In this document: positions 1 to 12,092 of the stretch, piece by piece
How the letters are laid out: each line of letters starts with the position of its first letter
How positions within the stretch are numbered: the stretch's first letter is position 1
NCBI GenBank assembly: GCA_015680685.1
Contig: MNCI01000798.1
Span: forward strand, 186,317-250,316
Length of the DNA: 64,000 nucleotides
Source of the DNA: Gnetum montanum
Lineage: Eukaryota; Streptophyta; Gnetopsida; Gnetales; Gnetaceae
Reading direction: 5' to 3'
The notes under the pieces: model-generated
The model's input: only the letters and a program-made list of their open reading frames with translations
What the model was told of the DNA's origin: nothing
Database searches by the model: none
Program-made: the position numbers and the translations under genes

Positions 1-1940
1 ACCTGAACTACAAAAATGAAAGGTGAGAGCACCATTTGTCGTAACTAAGAGTTTGGCTCACTCCTATGTCATTTGTAGAATTGGATCAGGGTTGGGGTAA
101 CCTAATCCACCAAGAATGGTAGGCCCACAGGCAAAGAAGCTTTGGTAGATTCATCATAAGATGCAACCCTAAAGAGGAAAATTACATCATGGGTGGAATT
201 TCTTATCCCTTATATATGTAGTTGGAATTTTTTATATGAAGCTACCAACAAATTAAAACCATTTCTTTTGAATGCATGTTGTCTAGTGAAGTTGGATTAC
301 CATAAAAGAAAAGCATTGGCAAAGTCCTTGCTCTTCAGGGATGAAATCTAAGCACTTTCCAACACTAGAATACAACCAAGATAATCAATGTTGGATTTTC
401 CATTGGATAATCATAATCTTAATTTTAATCACAAACATCAGTTTCAGGTTCAACATAGCAAAGCTAGTGGTGGCATTAGCATTCGTGATGATAATAATAA
501 TGAGAATCCTCATGTCTCACTATCTATAGATCTCTACCATCAGTCCACTATACAATCACAAAGCCCAATCTTGTAGCATGTTAACCTTATCAACTACACC
601 AAACCATTTTCTATGCATATTCCACAAGAAAATTATCCTATGGGTCTTGTTTTAATTGCTCTAGCTTTCATTGGTTCCCCCTACCATTACCTTTCCTTCA
701 ACTTATAACTTGTTCCATAGTACAAATACTATTAACCCAACACCTCATGCACAAATTTAAAATACCAACCGGTTATGGATCTTGTTCTAGCTATCATTCC
801 TTATACCACCAATTTAACAATCATAGGCTTCATTGCCATTCCTCCTACCCTCCTAACATCTCTCCTAGTATAATGTTCCATAAGTTCCTCCTACCTCATC
901 ACGGTAGTATCTACATGTGTGTGTTTTGTGGAACTAGTGTGGATTACATTTAACCCTTTTAGTGCCTATGGACATTTTCAGGTATGGTTATGCAAGGGCA
1001 TGATAGGTAGGAACCTGCTTTAGGGAGGACCCAGTTGTGTAACTTTCGTAATTTGCACTCTTTGCACATCACCACATCATCTTACACCCTCCAAGTATTG
1101 CATTGCTATAATTATCTTTTCCTTTATCATCATTCTAATTCAAATGTTCATGTACACCACTACATGTCCTTTTTCCTCATCTTATTCATGAATTTCATTA
1201 TTACATTCCACCTCATTACACTCTTGGTGCCTTTAGGTCTCTTTACAAGTTACCCTAGATCTTTCAACTCAACCTTAAATCCTTCATTTTTGGCCTTGGA
1301 AATTCAAAAATTTATCAATTTTTCCAAGTACCCTATTTCAGAAGGGCCATGATATCAAGTACTTGATATTGGGTCTGACATGATATTGGGTCCGCACTAT
1401 CGGGTATGCGATATCACATCTATAAATACTATATATATGGACCCCTTGCACATGTCAACATCATTCTTCACTGTTCATGCAAGGGGAGTTGTTGAAATTT
1501 TCTTCCATGCATTGTTGAGCTTACGCACCCACCATTCAAATATCCATAACTTGCTCATTAACACTCTGATTCTCATTCCAATCGAACCTACTTAAGCCTG
1601 GAGTGTTTAACTTAGTCATGGGGGAAGTATACATTCTAATTTGTACATAGTTTTTTCAAAATTTGTTGTTTCCTGAAGGATATCATAAGGGTAAGTGATC
1701 TTAAAATTGTTAAAAATGGTTGCCAAATTAATTTTATCTCTTTACCCAGACCATGAAAATTAATTTGTGGAATCACCTAATCAAAATGGGGTCCAATATG
1801 ACAACTTTTAGGGAAATTTTTGTGAAAATCTCTAACTTTGAATCACACGAAGCAAGAAATGAATCTATTAAGGCAGGAAGTAAGGTATAAATCAAAATTT
1901 GTAAATAGCCTTACTAATAGACGGTTCCATGTGATTGTAG
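1..1940. other. Unassigned AT-rich DNA upstream of element D reading frame
   Basis: I see no protein family or RNA gene here. The short open frames have no recognisable domain and no sustained coding character. Around 1343-1440 there are several gatatc/gatatt words followed by a TATA-like tctataaatac, which resembles in style the U3/TATA zone of the LTR at 4938-5791, but I could not align the two as an LTR pair. The stretch just before 1941 ends in ...tgattgtag directly before an ATG, which would suit a splice acceptor. This may be the 5' internal part of the same retroelement, with its 5' LTR outside the window or lost. Confidence 0.4.
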
Positions 1941-4751
1941 ATGGTCCCTAAAAGAGGAAAACAAGGAGGACCCTGTCAACGTGCATCCAAATGGCCAAGG
2001 AGAGGTAGAGGCCAGGTGTCTCTCAAGGACCATATAGAATAGGAGGAACAATCATTCAATATCCATCAGGAACCTCCTATTACTATGCAATTAGGACATG
2101 CTGAGGGACGAGAAAACGGAGCACCTGAACAGAGAAAACACCTCATGTTGTCTCTGGAATGTGTTTAGGAAATTCATGAAAGGTCCACATTAGCAGCTAT
2201 GACTGTGGAACTCAACTTTGGACCTTTCACTGAGTTTGCTCCCAAAGTAGTCAGGGACCAACTTAAAGGGTCCCCACTATGGCCTATTCTCTCTAAAAGT
2301 GGTGATTGCTACCTGGGAGAGACATATCAATCTTGGCACAATAAAGAAGAAGGCATCACCATTGATATTGGTGGTGTTTTTATTGATTTTTCTACCAAAG
2401 CCATTTTGGAGGTGTTGAATCTTTTGAACAGAGGGCCCACAGTCATTCACTTGTCCACTTGTTCTAATGTTGATATGTGAAAGATATGGTTGAAAAGGAT
2501 GTACGGAAAGAAAGATAAAGCATACAAAGATCTTACACTTGAAGAGAGAATCTACTTCAAAATCGACACATATCACCTCTTCCCCACAAAATGTTTAAAC
2601 AAAATTTTCACATATGTGGCTAGAGGAAGTGCCATCTTGATGGACAAGGTTAATGCAAACCTACCCTATCTATATCTTACAGAAATTTTAAGGTGGTTCA
2701 AAGAACGTAAGATGGGGAAGTTTGCATTGCCCTTCACCTATCTCATCAGGAAGCTGTGTCAATGTGCTGGAATCATGGGGTACACCAATGATGTCCCCAA
2801 AAAGGCCTAAAATGCTTCATTTTTTGAATTACTAAATCCACCTGCCCCAAGGAAAAGTGCTGGTGAGACATTGGAGCCTAAACAGGAATAAGAAGTGGGG
2901 CCGAGCACATAAATTACAAGCTAGCAAGACCAGCCACCATCGCCATTGTAGGACTATCAACCATTAATGAGCCATCTTAGGGCCATCGCTAAGATGGTCA
3001 GTTGGGAAAACCATGATGAGGCCAATCTCTTTAGGGTCATTGATGATGCCGTATGATCCATGGTCTCAATTTATCATGAATGAGATGAGGTANGTGATGA
3101 GGCCAATCTCTTTAGGGTCATTGATGATGCCGTATGATCCATGGTCTCAATTTATCATGAATGAGATGAGGTATCTATCCAAACAGGAGGAGGAAAATCA
3201 CACTAGTCACAACAGATATATGTGAATGCTGCATCTTTTTAGGTGCAATTAGAAACTGGTGAAGGTGCCATAGTAATGGTCATGTAGCACCAAGATGCAA
3301 CAGGAGCCACAAAAGTGGTCACAAACTACATAAAATAATCATTCAATGTCCCTATTGTGCCACTAGAAGATTTTATAGGAGCATGCAATACTCAAAATTT
3401 GGCCAATCCCTTGATGACTCTTGCAGAGCATGAGGATGTTCTATATTTGTTGCTACAGATAGGACAGGTGATGACATTCCTATTTGATATCCCTCAAGAT
3501 GTCATAGCAACTCAGTCAGACCTCATCTCCACAAAAGGGAAGCTGGTCATGGTAGAGATTACGATCGAGCATGCAAAGGAGGAGTTAGAAAGACTCCAAG
3601 AAAAGCTCGTCACCCTACAAGCTACATAGTGGGATCTATCCCAAGTGATCCCTATAGACCAGCTTGAGTTCTTCTAGATAAGGCAGTTGAATAAATTGTT
3701 GGTAGAGAATAAAAGAGTGGTAAAGGAAAAATAAAAGGCCAATTGGGATGCTTCCAAGGCACAAGTTCAAACATATGCACATGCCAAAGCACTCAAGGTC
3801 TTACAAGAGGAAAATAAATAGCTTGCTACTGATAATCTCCAGTTGACTATAGTGAAAAAACAAAAGAATGTTCTCAAAGAAAATTTTTAGCAATTGTAGG
3901 AACAATTAATAAGGGTCAACCAGGAAATGAATCACTTAGCTAGAGAAAATATAACCCTTTCAATGGAGGAGGTACACATGATCCATTTAAAGATGGAAAT
4001 TAAAATAAGTGTGTGGCAGAACAAGGACAAGTGACATGAGAAGCTCAAAGAGCACTTCAAAGATTAGGTGGGGATATAGAAATAGGTGATAGAAAAGGAA
4101 ATCCATATGGCCAAAGCCCATATTAACACTCTTAGTGCTCAAAACACTAATTGCCAGACCATACTGGATACTTAGGCCTTTGTCCACCAAACTAAACTAA
4201 AAAGCTGGGACCTGTAGATATAGGACCTTACAAAGTACATGGGGTTGGAAAACCTGAAATATGCCAACTTGGCCATGTTGACAGCAAGACACCCAAGAAC
4301 AAAATTACAAAAGCAAGTAGCAACCACCTATGCAAAGTATGAAACAGAATTTTTTGAGCACAAGAAGACGCTGCAAAAATTAGAAGTGGAAAATTCTAAA
4401 TTATAGGTGGTCAAGAATAGCTACCAAGGATAAAAGGATGTTGCAAAAAACTTGGCTCAATGGCTTATGAACTACCAGGAATACAAGGACAATGATAGAG
4501 CCTATGAAGAGGAATGACAACTATTTGCGGCTTGGTATGTCATGGCCAACCAGATGTTTCTGCAACTACCATGTTCATGGGAGGTGTTGACTTCATCAAA
4601 CATTGGAGCATCAACATGGATGGCATAGGATCCCTAAACCAAAGAAGAAAAGCTCCAAGCACTCCTTTAGAGACATCAATTTCCAAAACTTGGAGTGCAA
4701 GATAAGGGAAAGAGACCCATGGAGGAACCACCATCACTAGGAACCACATGA
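1941..4751 (+). pseudogene. Decayed ~936-codon retroelement reading frame with a long coiled-coil-like tail
   Basis: From the ATG at 1941 to the tga at 4749-4751 a single frame (frame 0) carries sensible protein without any frameshift, broken only by in-frame stops. The N-terminal ~40 residues are basic (MVPKRGKQGG). Residues ~90-290 (2199-2810) resemble the plant 'putative plant transposon protein' domain, with ...FIDFSTKAI... and the late motif GKFALPFTYLIRKLCQ; this is recognised from pattern only. The second half (about 3500-4500) is rich in E, K, Q and L, with heptad-like runs, and looks like a coiled coil. Many stops are TAG or TAA where Gln is expected. The frame ends 186 bp before the 3' LTR, so it belongs to element D, on the sense strand. 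A single N at 3093 lies in a duplicated 79-bp join that keeps the frame. Function unknown; a gag-like or accessory retroelement protein is my inference. Confidence 0.55.
3014..3173. repeat. 79-bp direct duplication around a single N (assembly join)
   Basis: Bases 3014-3092 are repeated at 3095-3173 with N at 3093 between them. The two copies read identically. This is the pattern left when two contig ends that overlap are joined without merging, so the biological sequence probably has one copy. The 81-bp offset is a multiple of three, so the surrounding decayed frame is not shifted either way. Confidence 0.8.
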
Positions 4752-4937
4752 GTCCAATAAATTTTGTCTTTTGTCAATTTTGTGTATGTGTCCCAATTTT
4801 ATTTTGTTTAATTACACACTGCAACATGAGTAATTCCTAGTTAGTCAAATAATCCCATACCTATCCACTGTGTAATCAATCTAACTCATTCTCATTTTGT
4901 CTAACTCGAGGATGAGTTGTTATTCAATCATGGGGTA

Positions 4938-5791
4938 TGATGAATTGTGTTTTGCCAAGCCCCGATATTAGATCCTCGATATCAAGTACGTAATATCGTA
5001 GCTTGGGCAATGATATCGAATACACAATATCATGATTCTTATGTAAGCCTATAAATACACATTTGGGCACATAGGAATGAGAGTGAGAAAGTATTAGAGT
5101 AGAGCCTTTTTTCCAGTTTTCAATTCATTTTAGTTCTTTCCCTAGTGCATGCCTATAGTGTGATGATTATAATTGTATGGAACCTTTATTCGAGTGTGAT
5201 GTACTTGGACACGTACATGATCGACAATAAAGATCAAGATTACTCCATCATTGAAGCATTCACTTAGTTTTTAATTATTTAATTGTTATTGTTATTTATT
5301 GTTTTCTTAGTTAATATTTCTTTACTATCATTTACTATTCCTGTTGTTAAATGTGGAATGAGTATGACTTAATCATGAACATTGAAGTGTAACTAGGTAA
5401 CCCAGTAGCGTATTTAGGAGTGCTTAAGTAATGTGCACTTGGTAATCCCAAAAGTATTACATAAGGTCCAAGATGTGCATGGATGATTAAGGATGGATGC
5501 TCATCACATTTAGGCTAGTTTAGACTTCATTTTCTATTGCTTATTAGTTTAATCAAGATTATTTTCCATTGTCTCTAGGAGTAGCCTAGTGTTAGAAATC
5601 ATATCATACTCCTCACTCTAAACTAAACCATACATGATAAGTGAATACTAGTCTAGGTCGGAAGACAACGAACTGTGATCAATGTCTAACTATCTAGATA
5701 CCACAACTAGTCTGTCTACGAAGTTCAACCAGATTGTGTGTACATGCTTGTATTTTTATGGTTGAGTGTAGGGGTACCTCACCACTCATCA
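4938..5791 (+). mobile_element. 3' LTR of element D (same LTR family as element H)
   Basis: The LTR runs from tgatgaattgtg (4938) to cactcatca (5791), about 854 bp, with TG...CA ends. A purine-rich tract (catggggta) directly precedes it, as expected for a polypurine tract on the plus strand. A TATA box (tataaata, 5050-5057) lies about 110 bp in. The same family occurs in reverse orientation as the LTRs of H (6341-7130, 42515-43377), which share the terminal TGATGAATTG and CTCATCA, and as the solo LTR at 45449-46257, which matches it closely along most of its length. The partner 5' LTR is not visible in the window. Confidence 0.75.
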
Positions 5792-6335
5792 CACACCTTA
5801 TAACATGGATCTCTAAGCATTTAAACAACCCCATTGAACCATACTAATAAAATCCATGAAAAAATAATTAAATATAAGCATTACATACACAATTAAGAAT
5901 ATTATCATATTTATCATACCTAATAAATTATTCCCCAAGTGTGTCTTTTTTTTCAACATCATGATACTTAGGTACAAAGCCTAATAGGGTTAGTGTACAC
6001 ATGAAACTAAAATCATAATTATAATCATATAAATAGCATAGCCATATAATGCATGACTAACAATGAGTTGTTAGCCTAGTGGTAAGACTTGATTTAGAAA
6101 CTCTAAGTCATGGGTTTGATTCTAGTGAACATTGTAAGTTATAAATTTCTATGTGGACTATATATCTTGGAGTGTAACAATGTTTCAATAATTTCAAGTT
6201 CCAACACCCTGCATAAAATGCATGAATATTAAACATATAAACATCCTCCTAGCTAACCTAGACATTAAATATTATTAATAAGCTATTAAATGTAATTCCA
6301 AAATGCATCTTATCTTTATCACACATAACACATCA
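5792..6335. other. Spacer between element D and element H, with a SINE-like insert
   Basis: AT-rich DNA without a supportable ORF. The only structure recognised is a tRNA-like promoter (box A and box B) at 6072-6123, listed separately. Confidence 0.5.
6060..6215 (+). mobile_element. Possible tRNA-derived SINE head (box A + box B)
   Basis: The segment has tagcctagtggtaag (6072-6086), matching the RNA polymerase III box A pattern TRGNNNAGNGG, and ggtttgattct (6113-6123), matching box B GGTTCGANTCC with two changes. The ~30-base spacing is right for a tRNA-like promoter. It does not fold as a complete tRNA gene, so a decayed plant SINE of the Au-like type is the best reading. The 3' end and a target-site duplication are not clear. 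Confidence 0.45.
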
Positions 6336-6340
6336 CCAAC

Positions 6341-7130
6341 TAATGAGTAATGCATATACCCTATGCTCAACCATATGAATCACTAGCATTCACTAAGCGA
6401 TCGAGGTGAACCTTAACAATTGTAATTGTTGTCTTCTCAGTTCCACTTGTGAGGTGCAAGTGTATGGTTAAGTGTAATTGAGACATCTAATTTTTATCAT
6501 TTTATGTTTTATCGTTTAATCACCTAAGTGCTAAAAATAAAGTAATAAATGTTTAATTAATATATTTAATCTAGTAACTAACCACACTTAACTAATCCTA
6601 TCATAAGCATTTATTTTCACTTTCTGTACACAACTTGAACATGTTGCAATGCTACTGGGTTACTAAGTGTTAGGTACTACTGGGACTACCAAGCATAACA
6701 TATGCTCGAAGTGGTCGTAGTTATGTTTGTTAATTAATCACTAATAATTAATTACTTAAAAACATTGAAGTAAATTGCATAAATATTAAATGCATAAAGT
6801 AAACATTAAGCTAATCCAAGTGCTACAAGGTTTGATAAAAAAATCTCATCTTTATTATTGCTTAGATAAATTAGTGCTTGAGTAGAGATCCATACACTTT
6901 CCAACTCCTACTGTGAGCACTTAGAAAATATTCTAAATTTGAAGAAAACAAACTACAAGAGCTTCACTACAACTAAGGAATGGAATCTTTGGATTGTTCA
7001 CCTAAGTGTTATATTTATAGTAGGCATGCATCCCATGATATTAGATATCTGATAATGTTGCACGTACTAAGATATTTGATAATGTAGCATGTGCTATGTT
7101 ATTATAGCCTATAAAGAATATGATTCACCA
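6341..7130 (-). repeat. 3' LTR of element H
   Basis: About 790 bp, aligning with 42515-43377. Its outer end reads taatgagtaa (the TG is mutated to TA). Its inner end reads gattcacca next to a purine tract (minus strand tgtggaggta). It contains the TATA region around 7006-7013 on the minus strand. It is shorter than its partner because blocks such as the repeated gatatc stretch near 43310-43350 are absent. Confidence 0.85.
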
Positions 7131-9300
7131 TACCTCCACAATTGAATAAAAAATCTTCCTTGAATGAACTAAAGGAGGAATAAGTTCTTTACAAAATATT
7201 AGGAATGTATGGGATTATTAACTAACTAACTAACACACAAACTGACTCAGACCAAAAAAATAAATGCTAAGTGCCCAAGTGTATGAATTTAAAATCTTTT
7301 ACAAATTTTGGTATTCATAATAAAAAAATTGAACACCATGAAAAAAATTAACACTCAAACCCCTTTGACGACTTGAAGACGAGGGAGAAGATCAAATGGT
7401 CCCAAAGAGGTCCTGTTGCATGGGCTTCTACTACTTTCCCTTAAGGCTATTTAGGTTGTTAACCCCTTGGTTGGGATTATCTCACTTCTAGTTCATGCTT
7501 CCCTTTTGGGGCAACTAGAATCACAACAAAATCACATTTAGGTACCTTTTATCTTTGGGCAATTACACTTGGCTAAGTTGTTATCATGGTAGATTGATTA
7601 TTTTAATATTATTTGATTTTTGTGGATACCAAAGTTCATTATAAGGGCTTAACTTACATAAATTACTAATTTTAATGTTATTTTATTCATTAAATCCTTG
7701 TGGAAGCAAGAGAAATTTCAAAAAAAATTATCAAAAACTTAAGGTTTGTGGCCCTCACAATGTAGAGCATACCTCCATTAGTGGTAGGATTGAAAAATGA
7801 GTTAAATCAAACAAGCAGTTTGAATGTTATGGGCTCTTAAAGGTTTTGGGCTTTAAAAATTTTCAACATTAAAGATAAAGAAAAAATAAAGAGTTTTAAC
7901 ACAAACTTTAAAGTTCTTGGAGAGCCAAAAAAGTTTTGAACACGATGAAATTCTTTAAGAGGGTTAGATAATTTACAAAAAGGATTTTTTCATTGGAGAA
8001 CATCATGAAGGAGTGCACAATTAGATGCCATTGATGGGACACATAAAAGGTTTGATCATGAAACTACGTAAGGGATTTGGAACTTAACCAACCCAACCAA
8101 GAGATATGTAACTAGGCCCTACCAAAAGCAAGCTCATGCCATTAATGTCCTTGCATATCCTCAAACCAAGGACTCTGTGGGCTCCATGGGTGATTAATGA
8201 TTGTGGAAAGTTAAGGACTAAATCCTATAAGAATCTACCTAGAATTTCAATACATCAAACTAAGACATCAAATGAAACCATGAAAAACCAATAGTGAGGT
8301 GAATTATGGGAAGTAGCAGTGGATGAAAGAGAAGATGGAATGGAATCCTAAATCATGGTGAAGTCCCTTGTGGATTTTATGATTAAAATGACATAATAAA
8401 ATCCATATTTAGTCCAGATCAAAATAAACCACTTTCAATGACTGTGCATTAATACTCTAAGATCAATCCACCTCCTCAAGACAGAAGAATGCTCCCATAG
8501 ATCAATCACCATTCCTAAAAGAGAAACAAGAAGTGAGAAAGGGCCTTAGTTAGAGGCGACCTTTAGGCATGGGTAACATGTCTTTCTTGTTCCATAACCA
8601 ATGCTTGTAGCATATTATTGAGTCTAAGGGGTGCGCTTTGAATTTCCATCATTTTTTTGGGTTTTATATTTTTATGGTTTTTGGATAGGAACCACACCAT
8701 GCAAAGAATTTAGCTTCTTATTATTGGTTGATAGTGAAACTGTGAAAAACCCATGAAAAAGCTCATGCACTTAAGAGGGTAGGAAAGTATACAGAGCATA
8801 AAATTCCCTTGAAGTCACACCCTTGTCTATCCATTTAATCTTTCCCAAGTTTGGAAACTACCAAGGTCATAAGTTCATTAAAAGTTTTTATTTAAGAATG
8901 GACCTTATACTTTCAAAACAAGGAACTCCATAGAGTTTTGTGGATGGATGAATGACATGGACTCATTGCCTATTTTATGAAAATGAAACCATGTCTTAAT
9001 TATCAATACTAAAATTCAAAAAATTCTAGAGATTATCAATCAAATGACATTAAGTACAAATCACCATCAATAGGAGCTACAACATCATTGTGTCTTATTG
9101 GAAATAAAGGAAAAGAAAACAATCATAAGAAAAGCAAAAGAAAAACATAAGGAAATCATAACCAAAATGAGGTAAAATATAAAAGAAATTGTAAAATATT
9201 CAAGAAAGATAAAACATACTAAAGATGGTGTAAAACACAAAATGGTTTTAAAAAAAACTATAAAAACAACAAAGTGTAAAACAAAAAATGAAAAAAATAA
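7131..9300 (-). other. 3' internal region of element H, no supported ORF
   Basis: This lies between the integrase and the 3' LTR of H. Athila elements usually carry an env-like frame here, but I cannot recognise one: no frame stays open and there is no visible membrane-protein pattern. The stretch around 9090-9300 is strongly A-rich on the plus strand. Confidence 0.4.
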
Positions 9301-9318
9301 GGAGCCACTTTGTATGGC

Positions 9319-10617
9319 TTAACATGGATGGCCATATCCCCCATGAATTAGTTGGAAGGAGGAGATCCAAAAAATTAAGTATGCTTGTCCATTTGAGTAG
9401 GTGTTGTAGGCACTGACTCTCTTGGGATCATGGAAAGGCTTTATTTGTTGGATGTTGATTAACAGCCTTTTATTTGGGCTTTTAGGTTTGTAGATCAACA
9501 TGGGTTGAGAAGGAAATTTTTTAAGGATTATGTAAGGCCCTTCCAAAAATATTTGGAACTTAGTTTTTGGTGGCATATATGTGGGATTTTAATAAAGTAC
9601 CTTGTCTCCTAGTTGAAATTTTATCTTCCTTATTTTGAGGTCATGACATTTCTTGTTGAATGCCTTGTGCAACTCATTTGATGATAGGGCTACCAATCAA
9701 TTCTTATCTAGCAAGTTAATGTTCATTAGTTTTTCCTTTTGTGTTAAAATTAAGTCAAGATCAAGGTCACAAGCTGTTGAGAGTGTATAGAGCTTGGATT
9801 GAATAGGAAGAGTTGGTAGTTTTTGATACACCAACTCATAGGGAGAATAGCCTATAGGGGGTTTCCAAGTTGAGAGGTAGGCCCAAAGGGCATCATTAAG
9901 TTTAGTGCTCCAATCTCTCCTATATTTGCTAACTATTCTTGTTAAGATCTTAGTTATTTCTAAATTTGATACCTTCACTTGACCATTAGGTTGGGGATGG
10001 TATGGTGTTGCTAATTTATGTTCTACCCCTAAGTGTTGCATGAGCCTTGGAAAGGTAGTGCCTATAAAATGAGTCTTGTTATTAGAAATAAGTGCACATG
10101 ACATACCAAACTTGTTTATAACATTTTGTTGTATAAACTGAGTAGCGATAGAAGATGTAAAATCAATGAAAACTACTACTTCTGTCTATTTCATATAATA
10201 ATCAATAGTGACTATGATGTACACCTTTCCATTAAACATGGATGTAATGGAACCCATAAAGTTAATTCCATAGATGTTGAAGCATTACAATGTTTGGATT
10301 CACTGCTAAGATTCCTCCATACAAGTGGTCATCCCACCATTGCGCTAGCAATGATCATAGGAGTAGAAAAAATGATGGATGTCCCTATAGAGTGTTGGCC
10401 AATAATACCCTACCATCAGGATCTTAATGGCCATGCATTTCCTAGTATAGTGGCCCCCACAAGGGTCCTCATGAGCATCCTAGAGGACATGCTATTGGTC
10501 AGCTTTAGGAACACACAAATGAACCAACCCATTAGCACATACTTTGTAAAGGTGTCTATTGATTTTTATGAAGCATTTGGTGTGATGAAGAAACTGTTAT
10601 TTCTTCTTGTTATCTAG
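9319..10617 (-). pseudogene. Integrase region of element H
   Basis: Read on the minus strand. The zinc-binding part (about 10600-10260) shows HEDPCGGHY ... VGYYWPTLYRD ... CQRNGG in broken form, the H-H-C-C integrase finger of Ty3/gypsy. The catalytic core follows at 10104-9697 with TPYHPQPNGQVKVSNLEI, the conserved block around the third catalytic acid (E of the canonical NGQVE position reads K here). The C-terminal piece (9576-9319) reads FLEGPYIILKKFPS ... IKPFHDPK, typical of Athila/Tat integrase tails. Several in-frame stops and frame changes separate the parts, so no functional protein is made. Confidence 0.8.
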
Positions 10618-10639
10618 CTCTTGTGACATCTACTAAGTA

Positions 10640-12087
10640 AGAAGGTAGGTAAGGATATCATTATACTAGTTAAGTTCAGTGGGCAGTTGTTCATTCATAG
10701 CACCAGCAAAGATGAGTTCATTAGAAAATCAATCAGAAAGTGGGCTCTCCTCTTTGTTGTTTCATCTCAACCAAGACAAGTGATTGAAAATCATGCTCTC
10801 AATTTCCTTTCAATATACCATTGCAAGATGGAATTCCTATAAGATCACATGCCACCTTATGACATAGGGGCTCACCATTGATTTGTTCATAAGAAATCAA
10901 ATTGCACTATGGTCTATGTGCATGAACACCTTGTACCCAAGCACATAGTGCTTGAATTTTTTTCAAGTCATACATCACCATCATTAACTCTTTCTCTATT
11001 ATGGTATAATTCAACTGTGCACCCACAATGATTTGGCTCACATGGGCATGGCTATAGTAAGGATGTTTTTGATCATCTAACTACATCAGCATGGCTCCCA
11101 AAGCCTAATTGGAAGAATCTATCATGATATGGAAAAGTATTAACTAAGCAGGTGCTCATAGAATTGGATTTTCTATGAGCTTTTTCTTGTGTTGTTGAAA
11201 TCCATTCTCACATTCCTTAGTCTAGAAAAATGGAGCATCCTTCTTTGTAAGCTCCACCAATGGTTTAGTGATGTTAGGGAAATTCCTATGAAGTGCCAGT
11301 AGTAGCTAGTGTGACCAAGGAATGACCAAACATCTTTGATAGTTTCCAATTGGAAAATAATTCCTTGGATGAACCTTATTTTCTTGGGGTCCATCTCAAT
11401 ACCTACTTGTACAATGCTCCAATACAATGCTCTCTTGCACCATCATATGGTTCTTTTTCCAATTGAGCTAAAGGTCTATCTCCACATACCTTTTTAGCAC
11501 TTTCTCAAGATGGTCCATAGCTTTCTCAAATGTAGCCCCATAGGTTGAGAAGTTATCCATGAAGACCTGCACCCTGCTACCAATCTGTTGTTAAAAGATG
11601 CTCAGGACAAGTCATTGGAAGGTTGTAGGGGTATTACACAAACCAAAGGACATATTTATATATGCAAAAGTCCCATAGGAACTTGTGAATGTTGTTTTGG
11701 CCTAATCCTTGGGTGCGATCTAGATTTAGTTATAGCCACTATAACCATCTAGAAAGCTATAATAGTAATGCCTAGATATGCTATTCAAAACATGATCCAC
11801 AAATGACAATGAAAAATGATCTTTGTATGTTGCCATGTTTAATAGCTTGAAGTCAATACAAACCCTCCACTTTTCACCTTTCTTTGGCACTATCACAAGT
11901 GGGCTAATCCACTCACTATTTGTAATCGAATAGATGAACCCTATCTTGAGGAGTTGTTTAATCTCCTCGTTGATGATCTACTTCAGTTTGGGGTTCAACC
12001 ACCATTGTGACTACCTTTTGGGCTTCATGAAGGCATCTATATAGCTGCAATGTTGGCATATCAATGGATCAATGCTAGTCAATTCAT
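10640..12087 (-). pseudogene. RT (C-terminal part) and RNase H of element H
   Basis: Minus-strand translation gives ISPLVIVPKKGEKWRVCIDF and later FLDGYSGYN, classic reverse-transcriptase blocks, then GIEMDPKKIRFIQGI ... FLGHTSYYWHFI, the RT-RNase H linker. RNase H follows with LNYTIIEKELMMVMYDLKK and a peptide like FMHIDHSAI across a frame change. Only a single RNase H is seen, as in Athila. The 5' side is cut at 12087 by element A; it resumes at 38922 on the other side. Multiple stops make it nonfunctional. Confidence 0.8.
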
Positions 12088-12092
12088 GATAT

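Noticed and set aside
1343-5060. The gatatc-rich, TATA-containing stretch at 1343-1440 as 5' LTR partner of 4938-5791
   Set aside because: Only short words are shared. The ends, the PBS and the rest of the LTR do not align.
10126-10617. 163-aa plus-strand frame as a gene
   Set aside because: It is opposite to H's integrase finger, which is readable on the minus strand (HEDPCGGHY...).
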